Shown here: positions 15,613 to 23,021 of the stretch, piece after piece | How positions within the stretch are numbered: the stretch's first letter is position 1 | How the letters are laid out: the number at the start of each line of letters is the position of its first letter | Source of the DNA: an uncultured Clostridia bacterium | GTDB taxonomy: Bacteria; Bacillota; Clostridia; Oscillospirales; Ruminococcaceae | Assembly (NCBI GenBank): GCA_947304245.1 | Contig: CAMZAK010000008.1 | Span: 1-35,114 of the forward strand | DNA: 35,114 nucleotides | Direction: 5' to 3' | Made by a program: the position numbers and the translations under genes | Notes under the pieces: model-generated | The model's input: only the letters and a program-made list of their open reading frames with translations | Database searches by the model: none | What the model was told of the DNA's origin: nothing

Positions 15613-17301
15613 ATGAATAATAATAATATTAATAATATATGGACCAAACTGCCCTCCGATGAATACGTTATAACAAATTCTGTTATAAAAAAAATAACAC
15701 AACCCCCTGTTACTGTTCTTGGAGAAAATTTTGATAATTCAATTTCTAATAATAACAATTTAAAAGAGACTAATTCTTCCCTGTTAAATAAAAAAACTAA
15801 TAGAGAAAAGTCTTCCAACAATAATATTGAAAATAATAAAAATAATAATGGTTTTGATTTGGACAAAATTAATTTAATTGAATTAAATTTCGCAGAAGAA
15901 AACCAAAAAAAAATTAAACAAGAAAATTTTCATGATGACTTAATTGAGAAAATAACTAATAAATTTAATGGAATGAAAAGCAAAATAGATAACGAAGAAA
16001 TTTTGAGTGGTTTAAAAACTATCGTAAACCACACAAAAAGGATAATAAAACGAAATAAAAAAGTAGATATTCTTAAAAGTACAGATTTAGAAGATTTATA
16101 TGATGATGTCATAAAACTAATAGAAAAATGCGTAAAAAATATGCCTAACTACTACTCCTTGTCCAACTATGAAATAGATAATGCCGAAATACTCGAGAAA
16201 ATTTTTAGTTTGGAAAGAGAACTTGAACCAAAGAAAAAGAAAATGAACGAAACTAATTCTAAAACTGATTCTAAAGATACTAATAAAGATGAATTTGATT
16301 CCATTTTTAGCAAGTATTTTATAAAATCAATTGAAAATGTAACTAATGAAAAACCTCCAGTAATCAATATTAAAAAAAATAATGTTGTTACTAATATGAA
16401 TGATTTATGGAAAAATACAAATAAAAATGATGTTTACAAAACTGATAAGAAAATCTCCAATAATAATAACAATAATAATAGTTTTGATTTGAACAAAATT
16501 AATTTAATTTTAGCAAAAAATAGACAAAAAAGAATTGAACGAGAAAAGTTTCATAATGACTTAATTGAAACGATAGATAATACATTTAATGAATTAGATA
16601 GAGAAATAATTAAACCTGTAATCTGGGAAGGTTTAGAAGATATCGTGGGCTACACAAAAAAGTTAATAGAACGAAATAGAAAAGTAGATATTCTTAAAAA
16701 AGAAGATTTAAAAGATTTATATAATGATGTCATAAAACTAATCAAAAACATAGGAATAATTATTGAGTATCCCATAAACAGATTTGTAGATGAATCTGTC
16801 GAAATAATGACCAAAATTAATAGTTTAAAAAAAGAACTTGAACCGAAAAAAATATATACTACAGGAAGTAATAACGAAGCAGTTTATTTTCCAGAAGAAT
16901 TAGAAAGTTTTTTACAAGAAGATTCAGAATATTTTAAAAACTTACCTCAAAATCTAAATAATACTGAACGATTTCTATATGCGGCGGGAGCAAATGTAAA
17001 ACCAAAAATGTTTGCTGTTTTTTACGAAACTTTCACCAAGTTGAAGAAAGATTATTTCCCGAGTGGTAAAAGAACAAAAGAAAGGAGCCCAGAGGAGATT
17101 AATTCTTATAATACAATGGATGAAGCTTTACGTAATACAAGGGACCTGTATAGATATTTAAATGAAAAAGGATATCTTGATAGAAACGGAAATTTAATTG
17201 ACACTCCAGATAAAATACTGAGTTCAAGAATAATAAAGCATGAGGAAAGATTAAGTGAACCCTTAATGGACCTATATAACGCTTTAGGTTTACATATATA
17301 G
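15613..17301 (+). CDS. Asn-rich family protein 8, two internal repeats
   Basis: 562 aa, no known family recognised. ATG 15613 lies eight bases after AGGAG. The leader contains SLLNKKTNREKSSNNN, the family basic motif. Two homologous ~95-residue repeats occupy about residues 81-185 and 293-390; both run FDLxKINLI ... EN/REKFHxDLIE ... KVDILKxxDLxDLYxDVIKLI ... LEPKK, and each is introduced by an Asn-rich run. The C-terminal part carries a single signature LYRYLNEKGYLDRNGNLID near 513-531. Probably soluble and helical. It is the last + strand gene before the convergent nrdD; they share the two-way terminator at 17406-17436. Function unknown. Confidence 0.9.
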   Translation: MNNNNINNIWTKLPSDEYVITNSVIKKITQPPVTVLGENFDNSISNNNNLKETNSSLLNKKTNREKSSNNNIENNKNNNGFDLDKINLIELNFAEENQKKIKQENFHDDLIEKITNKFNGMKSKIDNEEILSGLKTIVNHTKRIIKRNKKVDILKSTDLEDLYDDVIKLIEKCVKNMPNYYSLSNYEIDNAEILEKIFSLERELEPKKKKMNETNSKTDSKDTNKDEFDSIFSKYFIKSIENVTNEKPPVINIKKNNVVTNMNDLWKNTNKNDVYKTDKKISNNNNNNNSFDLNKINLILAKNRQKRIEREKFHNDLIETIDNTFNELDREIIKPVIWEGLEDIVGYTKKLIERNRKVDILKKEDLKDLYNDVIKLIKNIGIIIEYPINRFVDESVEIMTKINSLKKELEPKKIYTTGSNNEAVYFPEELESFLQEDSEYFKNLPQNLNNTERFLYAAGANVKPKMFAVFYETFTKLKKDYFPSGKRTKERSPEEINSYNTMDEALRNTRDLYRYLNEKGYLDRNGNLIDTPDKILSSRIIKHEERLSEPLMDLYNALGLHI

Positions 17302-17387
17302 AACCATTTTCAGCCTACAAATAAGACGTGTTCAACATAAATAAGATTAAATAAATTAAATTTCTCACTAAAACCAACTCATTATTT

Positions 17388-17570
17388 TTAAAATTCAACT
17401 AAATTAAAAGCTATTGTTAAAAACACAATAGCTTTTTTATTTGTGCCTTTGTTGCCGCAGTTTGGGCACTCCCACATGTTGTTTTCATTAACAAAAACTT
17501 CACCGTTAAACCCGCAGTTGTGGCAATAACAGAACCTTGTGTTGAATTCAGCGTACTGTATGTTATACAT
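17388..17570 (-). pseudogene. Tandem partial copy of the nrdD 3' end (zinc-ribbon fragment)
   Basis: A 60-codon frame downstream of nrdD repeats its C-terminal zinc ribbon: NIQYAEFNTRFCYCHNCGFN, then MWECPNCGN. All four Cys of the ribbon are kept, but the copy diverges before the glycyl-radical loop and ends in unrelated AIVFLTIAFNLVEF encoded partly by the terminator. The DNA of 17446-17590 matches 17721-17865 with a 275-bp period. The frame happens to begin with ATG but has no clear ribosome binding site. Most likely duplication debris; a small zinc-ribbon peptide is possible. Confidence 0.75.
17406..17440. terminator. Bidirectional terminator between family gene 8 and nrdD
   Basis: Perfect 12-bp arms AAAAGCTATTGT (17406-17417) and ACAATAGCTTTT (17425-17436) around TAAAAAC, with T-runs on both strands. 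It would stop both the rightward family gene and leftward nrdD transcription. Confidence 0.85.
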
Positions 17571-17614
17571 AAATTTAACTAACTCTTTTCAAGTTTTAAA
17601 AGAGCTGGTTTTAT

Positions 17615-19738
17615 TTAAAGATGCAAAACTCTTTGTTTCATCTCTTTTGTTTTGCCTTCATTCCAAAAGTGCAGGCCCAAATAGCCGCATGTTCTTCTAA
17701 TTACAGTTAACTTTTTTGTATCTGTGTTGCCGCAGTTTGGGCACTCCCACATGTTGTTTTCATTAACAAAAACTTCACCGTTAAACCCGCAGTTGTGGCA
17801 GTAATCAAACCTTGTGTTGAATTCAGCGTACTGTATGTTGTCATACATGAATTTAACTAGTTCTTCTAAAGCTTTAACATTATGCAAAACACTAGGAATT
17901 TCCACATAAGAAATGCAGCCGCCTAAACTTATGTTTTGAAACTCACTTTCAAAAGAAAGCTTACTAAAAGCATCAATTTTCTGGCGAACATCCACATGGT
18001 AAGAATTTGTGTAGTAGCCTTTGTCTGTTACATCTTTAATTAACCCAAACCTTTCTTTGTCTATTTTAGCAAACCTGTAACACAAGTTTTCTGCTGGTGT
18101 TCCGTAAAGTGAAAAACCAAGCCCTGTTTTTTGCTTCCACTCTTTTGTTTTCTCGTTCATGTGTTTTAAAACTCTAATTGCAAATTCTTTGCCTTTTTTT
18201 GTTGTGTGGCTCTCACCTTTCATGAGTTTTGTCATTTCATAAACACCAATGTAGCCTAAAGAAAGAGTGCAGTAGCCGTTTTCAAGAAGTTTGTCTATTG
18301 TCTCATCTGCTTTTAACCTTGCTATTGCGCCATGCTGCCAATGAATTGGGGAAACGTAAGCCTTAACCCCTTTTAATTTCTCATATCTACAAAGAAGTGC
18401 TCTTTTGCAAAGATCTAATCTGCAGTTTAAAAGCTCCCAAAACTTTTCTTCATCGCCATTTGCAATTATTGCAATCTGCACCAAATTAATTGAAACAACC
18501 CCAATGTTAAACCTTCCATTAAACTTAACATTGTTGTTTTCATCATACCACGGAGCTAAAAAACTTCTACAACCCATGCAGCTAAAAACATGGCCCTCAT
18601 AGTTTTGCTTCATCTTTTTTGCAGAAATGTAGTCGGGGTACATTCTTTTTGCGCTACATGGAATTGCGTAGTCTTTTGTAATGTAGTCATATTTTCCACC
18701 TTTTAGGCAGTTGTTTTCATCTAAAACATAAACAAGTTTAGGGAAAACAGGAGTTATTACAACACCCTGTTTGTTTTTAACGCCAAGTAGCCTTTGTTTT
18801 AAAATTTCTTTAACAATTAAAGCAACCTCTTCTTCATATTCATAGCCTTCTTCAATATGCATAAAAATTGTAACAAAAGGAGCTTGCCCGTTAGAAGTTT
18901 GCAGAGTGTTTATTTGATATTGAATGGTTTGCACCCCTGAATTTAGTTCTTGAAACATTCTGTCTTTTGCTAAAGTTTCGCATGTTTTTTCATCGTAACC
19001 CAAACTTTTGTAGTGATTAAATGCCTTTGTTTTGGTTTTTCTTAAATATTTTCCAAGATATTTAATGTCCACACTTTGTCCGCCAAACTGGTTGCTAGCA
19101 ACCTGAGCCATTATTTGGGTCATAATGTTGCAAGCAGTTTGAAAACAAGAAGGAGACTCAATTAAAGTGTCGTTAATTACAGTGCCGTTGTCTAACATGT
19201 CTTCAATGTTAATTAAACAACAGTTAAACATTGGGCTCATGTAGTAATCCATATCGTGAAAATGTAAAATTCCTGTTTTGTGTGCCTGCACAATTTCTGT
19301 TGGCAAAAGTTTTCTTTGTGTTAAATCTTTAGAAACTTCCCCTGCAACTAAATCTCTCATTGTGGAATTTAAAACGGAGTTTTTGTTAGAATTGTCCATT
19401 GCTACGTAATAATTAGTTCCGTTTAAAAGAGAAATAATCTCGCCATCTGTTGTGTTTGTTGTTCTTTTAAATTCTTGAATTGCTCTGTAGCCCTCATAGG
19501 CTTTTGCTGTTAGCATTTGCCCTTTTTCTGTTAGTTTTTTGTAAACCAAATTCTCTATTTTTTTAATTGTGTAATCTTCATTTGCTTTTTTAAATTCTTC
19601 TTCAATTTCTAAACTAATTTCTCTGGCTATTTCTTCTTCAATTAAACCACTTCCAAAACGCATAGCCTTCATTATTGCAACATAAATTTTTTCTTTGTTA
19701 AACGAAACCTTTTCTCCGTTTCTTTTAATAACCTGCAT
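17615..19738 (-). CDS. nrdD: Anaerobic (class III) ribonucleoside-triphosphate reductase
   Basis: Reduces ribonucleoside triphosphates to deoxynucleotides without oxygen, using a glycyl radical. It starts at ATG 19738 (707 aa), five bases after GGGGG; the upstream in-frame ATG 19750 lacks such a site. Residues ~1-95 form the ATP-cone allosteric domain (MQVIKRNGEKVSFNKEKI). The barrel includes GCRSFLAPW. The C-terminal zinc ribbon is YCHNCGF...WECPNCGN, and the radical loop RRTCGYLG places the radical Gly near residue 685; the protein ends RVLHL, as usual for clostridial NrdD. The activase gene nrdG is not adjacent or elsewhere in the window. Both ends of the gene have been partially duplicated in tandem (17388-17570 and 20004-20208). 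It implies anaerobic life. Confidence 0.97.
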   Translation of the reverse strand: MQVIKRNGEKVSFNKEKIYVAIMKAMRFGSGLIEEEIAREISLEIEEEFKKANEDYTIKKIENLVYKKLTEKGQMLTAKAYEGYRAIQEFKRTTNTTDGEIISLLNGTNYYVAMDNSNKNSVLNSTMRDLVAGEVSKDLTQRKLLPTEIVQAHKTGILHFHDMDYYMSPMFNCCLINIEDMLDNGTVINDTLIESPSCFQTACNIMTQIMAQVASNQFGGQSVDIKYLGKYLRKTKTKAFNHYKSLGYDEKTCETLAKDRMFQELNSGVQTIQYQINTLQTSNGQAPFVTIFMHIEEGYEYEEEVALIVKEILKQRLLGVKNKQGVVITPVFPKLVYVLDENNCLKGGKYDYITKDYAIPCSAKRMYPDYISAKKMKQNYEGHVFSCMGCRSFLAPWYDENNNVKFNGRFNIGVVSINLVQIAIIANGDEEKFWELLNCRLDLCKRALLCRYEKLKGVKAYVSPIHWQHGAIARLKADETIDKLLENGYCTLSLGYIGVYEMTKLMKGESHTTKKGKEFAIRVLKHMNEKTKEWKQKTGLGFSLYGTPAENLCYRFAKIDKERFGLIKDVTDKGYYTNSYHVDVRQKIDAFSKLSFESEFQNISLGGCISYVEIPSVLHNVKALEELVKFMYDNIQYAEFNTRFDYCHNCGFNGEVFVNENNMWECPNCGNTDTKKLTVIRRTCGYLGLHFWNEGKTKEMKQRVLHL

Positions 19739-19774
19739 AAAAACCCCCATTTATTGTTATGTTTGAACTATTGG

Positions 19775-19790
19775 ACACTACATATAGTAT
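19775..19790 (-). promoter_or_regulatory. Probable NrdR box upstream of nrdD
   Basis: On the - strand ATACTATATGTAGTGT, close to the NrdR consensus (ACACTATATATAGTGT-like), 37 bases before the nrdD start codon and overlapping a possible -10 box TACTAT. NrdR usually binds two boxes; the second is not evident. A second copy of the whole region carries the same box at 20062-20077. Confidence 0.6.
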
Positions 19791-20003
19791 TTTTTTCAGA
19801 AAAATTTTTTGCAAAGTTTTTTAAAACTCAGCAAAAGTAAAAATATAAAAGCAGTTAAAACAATAATTTATTGTACACCAAACTAACCAAAACCTTCAAT
19901 AAAAGCTTGTCGATTTTTATTGAATTGTTTAATTTAATTTTAACTCCACTTTTTTAAATTGTCAACGCGAAAGATATTTTAAATAATTAATTTAAATTTT
20001 CTA

Positions 20004-20208
20004 CGTTTCTTTTAATAACCCGCATAAAAACCCCCATTTATTGTTATGTTTGAACTGTTGAACACTACATATAGTATTTTTTTCAGAAAAATTTTTTGCA
20101 AAGTTTTTTAAAACTCAGCAAAAGTAAAAATATAAAAACAGTTAAAACAATAATTATTATACACCAAACTAACCAAAACCTTTAATAAAAGCTTGTCGAT
20201 TTTTATTG
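20004..20208 (-). repeat. Tandem copy of the nrdD 5' end and promoter region
   Basis: 20004-20208 repeats 19717-19922 with few differences (offset 286-287 bp). It includes the GGGGG ribosome binding site, the start codons, the first few codons (RVIKRN, then early stop) and the NrdR-like box at 20062-20077. It would give a second NrdR-controlled promoter reading toward nrdD through a short dead frame. Confidence 0.85.
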
Positions 20209-20302
20209 GCTTCTAGATTGATCTTATATCTATATATTTTATTTGTCAACACAAATATTTTAAAAATATTAAAAAATGTTGATTTAATTTTTTTTATTAT
20301 GT

Positions 20303-20308
20303 TATAAT
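20303..20308 (+). promoter_or_regulatory. -10 box of promoter for the small membrane peptide
   Basis: TATAAT (20303-20308) with TTGATT at 20279-20284 (18 bp spacer), reading rightward into the 43-aa frame at 20347. Confidence 0.6.
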
Positions 20309-20346
20309 TAACATAAGATTTTAAACTTAAAAGGAGCCATAATCAT

Positions 20347-20478
20347 ATGAAAGATAAAAGAAAATTTAGAATTAAATTAATAACATTATTGTTTTTTTCA
20401 ATTTTTATTATTTCATTATTACTTCCAACAATTTACTTCACATATAAATTTATTTCGGTTAAGCTGTTTGGCGGCTAA
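20347..20478 (+). CDS. Small single-pass membrane peptide (43 aa)
   Basis: MKDKRKFRIKLITLLF start, with a basic N-terminus (K/R at 2, 4-6, 8, 10), one hydrophobic segment about residues 11-30 and a short C-terminus ending FGG. AAAGGAG lies ten bases before the ATG and a good promoter stands upstream. Downstream, AAGCTGTTT (20461-20469) and AAACAGCTT (20495-20503) form an inverted repeat with a long loop. I do not recognise the family. The size and topology recall small envelope peptides such as the EpuA type, but no specific match can be claimed. Confidence 0.6.
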   Translation: MKDKRKFRIKLITLLFFSIFIISLLLPTIYFTYKFISVKLFGG

Positions 20479-20514
20479 GCTTTGGTGTTTAACTAAACAG
20501 CTTCAACCTGTTTA

Positions 20515-20749
20515 ATGTATTGGCTTTTCTATTAAAAGAATTCTAAATTCCACACCATTGTAGTTAATGGTTGGTTTTTCATTTTATTCGGGGATTCTCC
20601 CTAAAACTATAAATAAAAGACCATCAAGAATTTCTGACCTGTTTTCTTCATTAATTTTTAAAGTTTAATGCAAAGTCACATCTTTAAACTAGCTTTGCAT
20701 TTTAAAGCTATTGATTTTTCATCGGTGTTTCTTAATAACTTTCTTCAAA
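20515..20749 (-). pseudogene. Decayed CorC/HlyC C-terminal domain
   Basis: Directly after the stop of the CBS protein at 20750, the - strand continues with recognisable sequence interrupted by stops: FEESY, then EKSIALK, then EILDGLLFIVLGRIPE, a stop, and NYNGVEFRILLIEK. The GL-x-x-x-x-LGRIP-E and G-x-x-F patterns are typical of the CorC/HlyC C-terminal domain that follows the CBS pair in CNNM/HlyC proteins. Several stops and a frameshift show decay. No other gene is seen in 20479-20749. Confidence 0.75.
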
Positions 20750-21322
20750 TTATTTTCCAATTCCATTAAAAACAAAATCTTTAACGTCTTTTAAAGTTAT
20801 AATGCCAGATGTTCCGCCATATTCATCCACAACAACGGCAAGATCTTGGTTTTCTTTAATTAGTTGATTTAAAGCAGCTTCACATTTCATGGATTCTGGT
20901 ATGTAAACTGTTTTTTTAATATATTTGTTAATGGATTTTTCTTCTAAACCACCATTAATCTTTAACTTTAATAATTCTTTAGCATGAACAACACCAATTA
21001 TGCTGTCCACATCTTCTTCATAAACAGGAATTTTTGAAAATCCTGTTTCTGCAAAAATTTTTATAACATCTTCTGGTTTGGTGTTTTTTTCCACAGCTTT
21101 AATGTTAATTCTGTGAGTAATTATATTGTAAACACTAACGTTTTTTAAATTTAGTAGGTTTTCAATCATTCCGCATTCATATTCTTTAAGTAAACCTTGC
21201 TGTTTAGCATTATTTAAAAATTTAAACATACTAAATTTTTCTGGTTCGTGCGTTGTTTTTAAACTAAAAATTTTAGAAAAATTATTACCAGGTCCATCTT
21301 CGCTTAAATCTAAAGATTCCAT
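20750..21322 (-). CDS. CBS-pair protein, truncated HlyC/CorC (CNNM) family remnant
   Basis: 190 aa. GGAGGG is ten bases before the ATG. The two CBS motifs span about residues 70-190: NIITHRINIKAV, then GFSKIPVYEEDVDSIIGVVHAKELL, then AVVVDEYGGTSGIITLKDV. The linker preceding them (MIENLLNLKNVSV) is the one normally following the DUF21 membrane domain in HlyC/CorC proteins. That membrane domain is missing here and replaced by ~30 residues of unclear origin, and the C-terminal CorC domain survives only as debris downstream. A full family member has over 400 residues. It may be a dying gene or a surviving soluble CBS (adenylate-sensing) protein. Confidence 0.8.
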   Translation of the reverse strand: MESLDLSEDGPGNNFSKIFSLKTTHEPEKFSMFKFLNNAKQQGLLKEYECGMIENLLNLKNVSVYNIITHRINIKAVEKNTKPEDVIKIFAETGFSKIPVYEEDVDSIIGVVHAKELLKLKINGGLEEKSINKYIKKTVYIPESMKCEAALNQLIKENQDLAVVVDEYGGTSGIITLKDVKDFVFNGIGK

Positions 21323-21528
21323 TTAATTTAATCCCTCCATAACTTGTGTTGGTCTATATAATATATAAAATCAACTAAAAAGTCAAATTCATTTTTTGTA
21401 TGTTTTTATATAATATTTGTAAGTTTGCGTAATTTTTAGTATGATCTTAATATTAATATAGTTAATTTAACATAAATCTGCATAATAACATAAAATTTCA
21501 CCAAAATAATTAAAAAAAGGAGTTGTTA

Positions 21529-22116
21529 ATGACGAGTACCACCAACGATTTAAACGGCTTTTATGCATTTTTAATTGAAAAGCTAAAACAATACGGGTTT
21601 AGTCTTGTTTTTTCTTTAGGGGTGATTATTTCTGCAATAATAATAAACAAAATCACCAATAAAAGTATAAAAAGAGCTTTCATTAAAATGCATATGGAAA
21701 AATCTAACATGTTAAATTTTGCCTTAAAATCTTCAAAATACGGAATAATTATAGCTGCAGCTTTTTTAATTCTCTCTAAATTTAATATACCACTAACAGC
21801 GTTTTTCACAATAATTTCTTCGATTGTTGTTTCTTCTGGTTTGGCTTTACAGAGTTTTTTAGGCAATGTTGCAAAAAGTGTTCAAATTAAACTAATGAGC
21901 CCTTTTGCAATTGGAGACTTAATTGAGGTGGACTCAAAAAAAGGCCGCGTTAAAAAAATAGATTATTTCCACACATACATTGTAAACGAAGAACATGGCC
22001 TTGTTATGGTTCCTAACGCTTTAATTGCAGACAAAAGCATAATAAACTACACAAAACGAGAAAAAAACCCAGAAAACAAAAATAACAACTCACCTAGCCA
22101 AGAAAAAACAAATTAA
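21529..22116 (+). CDS. Short MscS-type mechanosensitive channel
   Basis: Small-conductance mechanosensitive ion channel of the inner membrane, releasing solutes on hypo-osmotic shock. ATG 21529 is preferred (AAAAGGAG six bases before it) over in-frame TTG 21523, giving 195 aa. Three hydrophobic segments lie near residues 20-42, 68-90 and 95-115. The last is the pore helix with GLALQSFLGNVAKSVQI, followed by the beta domain (SPFAIGDLIEVDSKKGRVKKI...VPNALIADKSIINYTK). It ends with a polar tail just after the beta domain, so the alpha/beta C-terminal cage of classical MscS (~280 aa) is absent. A minimal variant, or a C-terminally shortened one. Confidence 0.9.
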   Translation: MTSTTNDLNGFYAFLIEKLKQYGFSLVFSLGVIISAIIINKITNKSIKRAFIKMHMEKSNMLNFALKSSKYGIIIAAAFLILSKFNIPLTAFFTIISSIVVSSGLALQSFLGNVAKSVQIKLMSPFAIGDLIEVDSKKGRVKKIDYFHTYIVNEEHGLVMVPNALIADKSIINYTKREKNPENKNNNSPSQEKTN

Positions 22117-22195
22117 AACCAATATATTATTTCTTCCTTTTACATTAAACATATGCAAAACATTTTAAAATATTACTAAAAATAAAAAATAAATA

Positions 22196-22418
22196 CAAAA
22201 TTTTTAACCAATTCGCTAAAACGTTTAAATTATTATTTTAATCACTTTATTTTTTAGTTTAAACTGCTCATAAACAACTCCTGCCATTTTAAACATCTGC
22301 TCTGCTGCCTTTGTGCTGTCTGAGTTTGAATATATGTTTTGCTTATAAATCACCCTAACAATTCCACTCTGGATTATTGTTTTAGCGCATTCATTGCAAG
22401 GAAAAAGTGTTGTTTACA
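22196..22418 (-). pseudogene. Tandem partial copy of the dCMP deaminase 3' end
   Basis: 22196-22418 repeats 22482-22704 (period 286 bp) with few changes. It encodes the last ~60 residues of the deaminase including the PCNEC zinc ligands and the original stop (at 22225), but has a TAA just before the copied region and no start codon. Debris of a tandem duplication. Confidence 0.85.
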
Positions 22419-22510
22419 TTAAAAACAACACCATTTAGTTAATTAAAAACATTAAATAAATTCATTTAAAACCAAAACAAACATAATTTTTAACCAATTC
22501 GCTAAAACAT

Positions 22511-22996
22511 TTAAATTATTATTTTAATCACTTTATTTTTAAGTTTAAACTGCTCATAAACAACTCCCGCCATTTTAAACATCTGCTCTGCTGCCTTTGT
22601 GCTGTCTGAGTTTGAATATATGTTTTGCTTATAAATCACCCTAACAATTCCACTCTGGATTATTGTTTTAGCGCATTCATTGCAAGGAAAAAGTGTTGTG
22701 TAAATTGTAGCATTTTTTGTGCTCTTTCCCGCTGCATTTAAAATTGTGTTTAACTCAGCATGGCAAACAAAAGGATATTTAGTGTTAAGTGCTTTTTCAC
22801 CTTCCCTATTCCAAGGCATTTCGGAATCTTTGCAGCCAATTGGCATTCCATTGTAGCCAAGTGAAATAACCTTATTGTTTTCATCCACCAAACAAGCACC
22901 AACTCTTGTGTTTGGGTCTTTACTTCTTAGTGCACAAACCTGCGCCAAACTCATGAAATATTCATCCCATTTTAAATAATCTTTTCTTTCATTCAT
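22511..22996 (-). CDS. comEB: dCMP deaminase (ComEB-type)
   Basis: Zinc enzyme converting dCMP to dUMP for thymidylate synthesis; 161 aa, typical length. Zinc and catalytic residues: HAELN (His and Glu, about residue 79-81) and PCNEC (about 108-112). Substrate-side motifs: DPNTRVGACLV, GYNGMPIGC. AGAGG lies 11 bases before the ATG. It is the last gene of a probable dapF - rhomboid-like - deaminase operon (25-base gap). The C-terminal KVIKIII is Ile/Lys-rich. The 3' third is duplicated downstream. Confidence 0.93.
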   Translation of the reverse strand: MNERKDYLKWDEYFMSLAQVCALRSKDPNTRVGACLVDENNKVISLGYNGMPIGCKDSEMPWNREGEKALNTKYPFVCHAELNTILNAAGKSTKNATIYTTLFPCNECAKTIIQSGIVRVIYKQNIYSNSDSTKAAEQMFKMAGVVYEQFKLKNKVIKIII

Positions 22997-23021
22997 CTAC
23001 AGCAAAACCTCTTTTATTTTT

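Noticed and set aside
19743..20346. Insertion sequence as cause of the repeated nrdD upstream region
   Set aside because: No transposase frame or terminal inverted repeats; the second copy is a plain direct repeat of the first.
21561..21866. 101-codon - strand frame
   Set aside because: Shadow of the MscS-type gene, whose family motifs are clear on the + strand.
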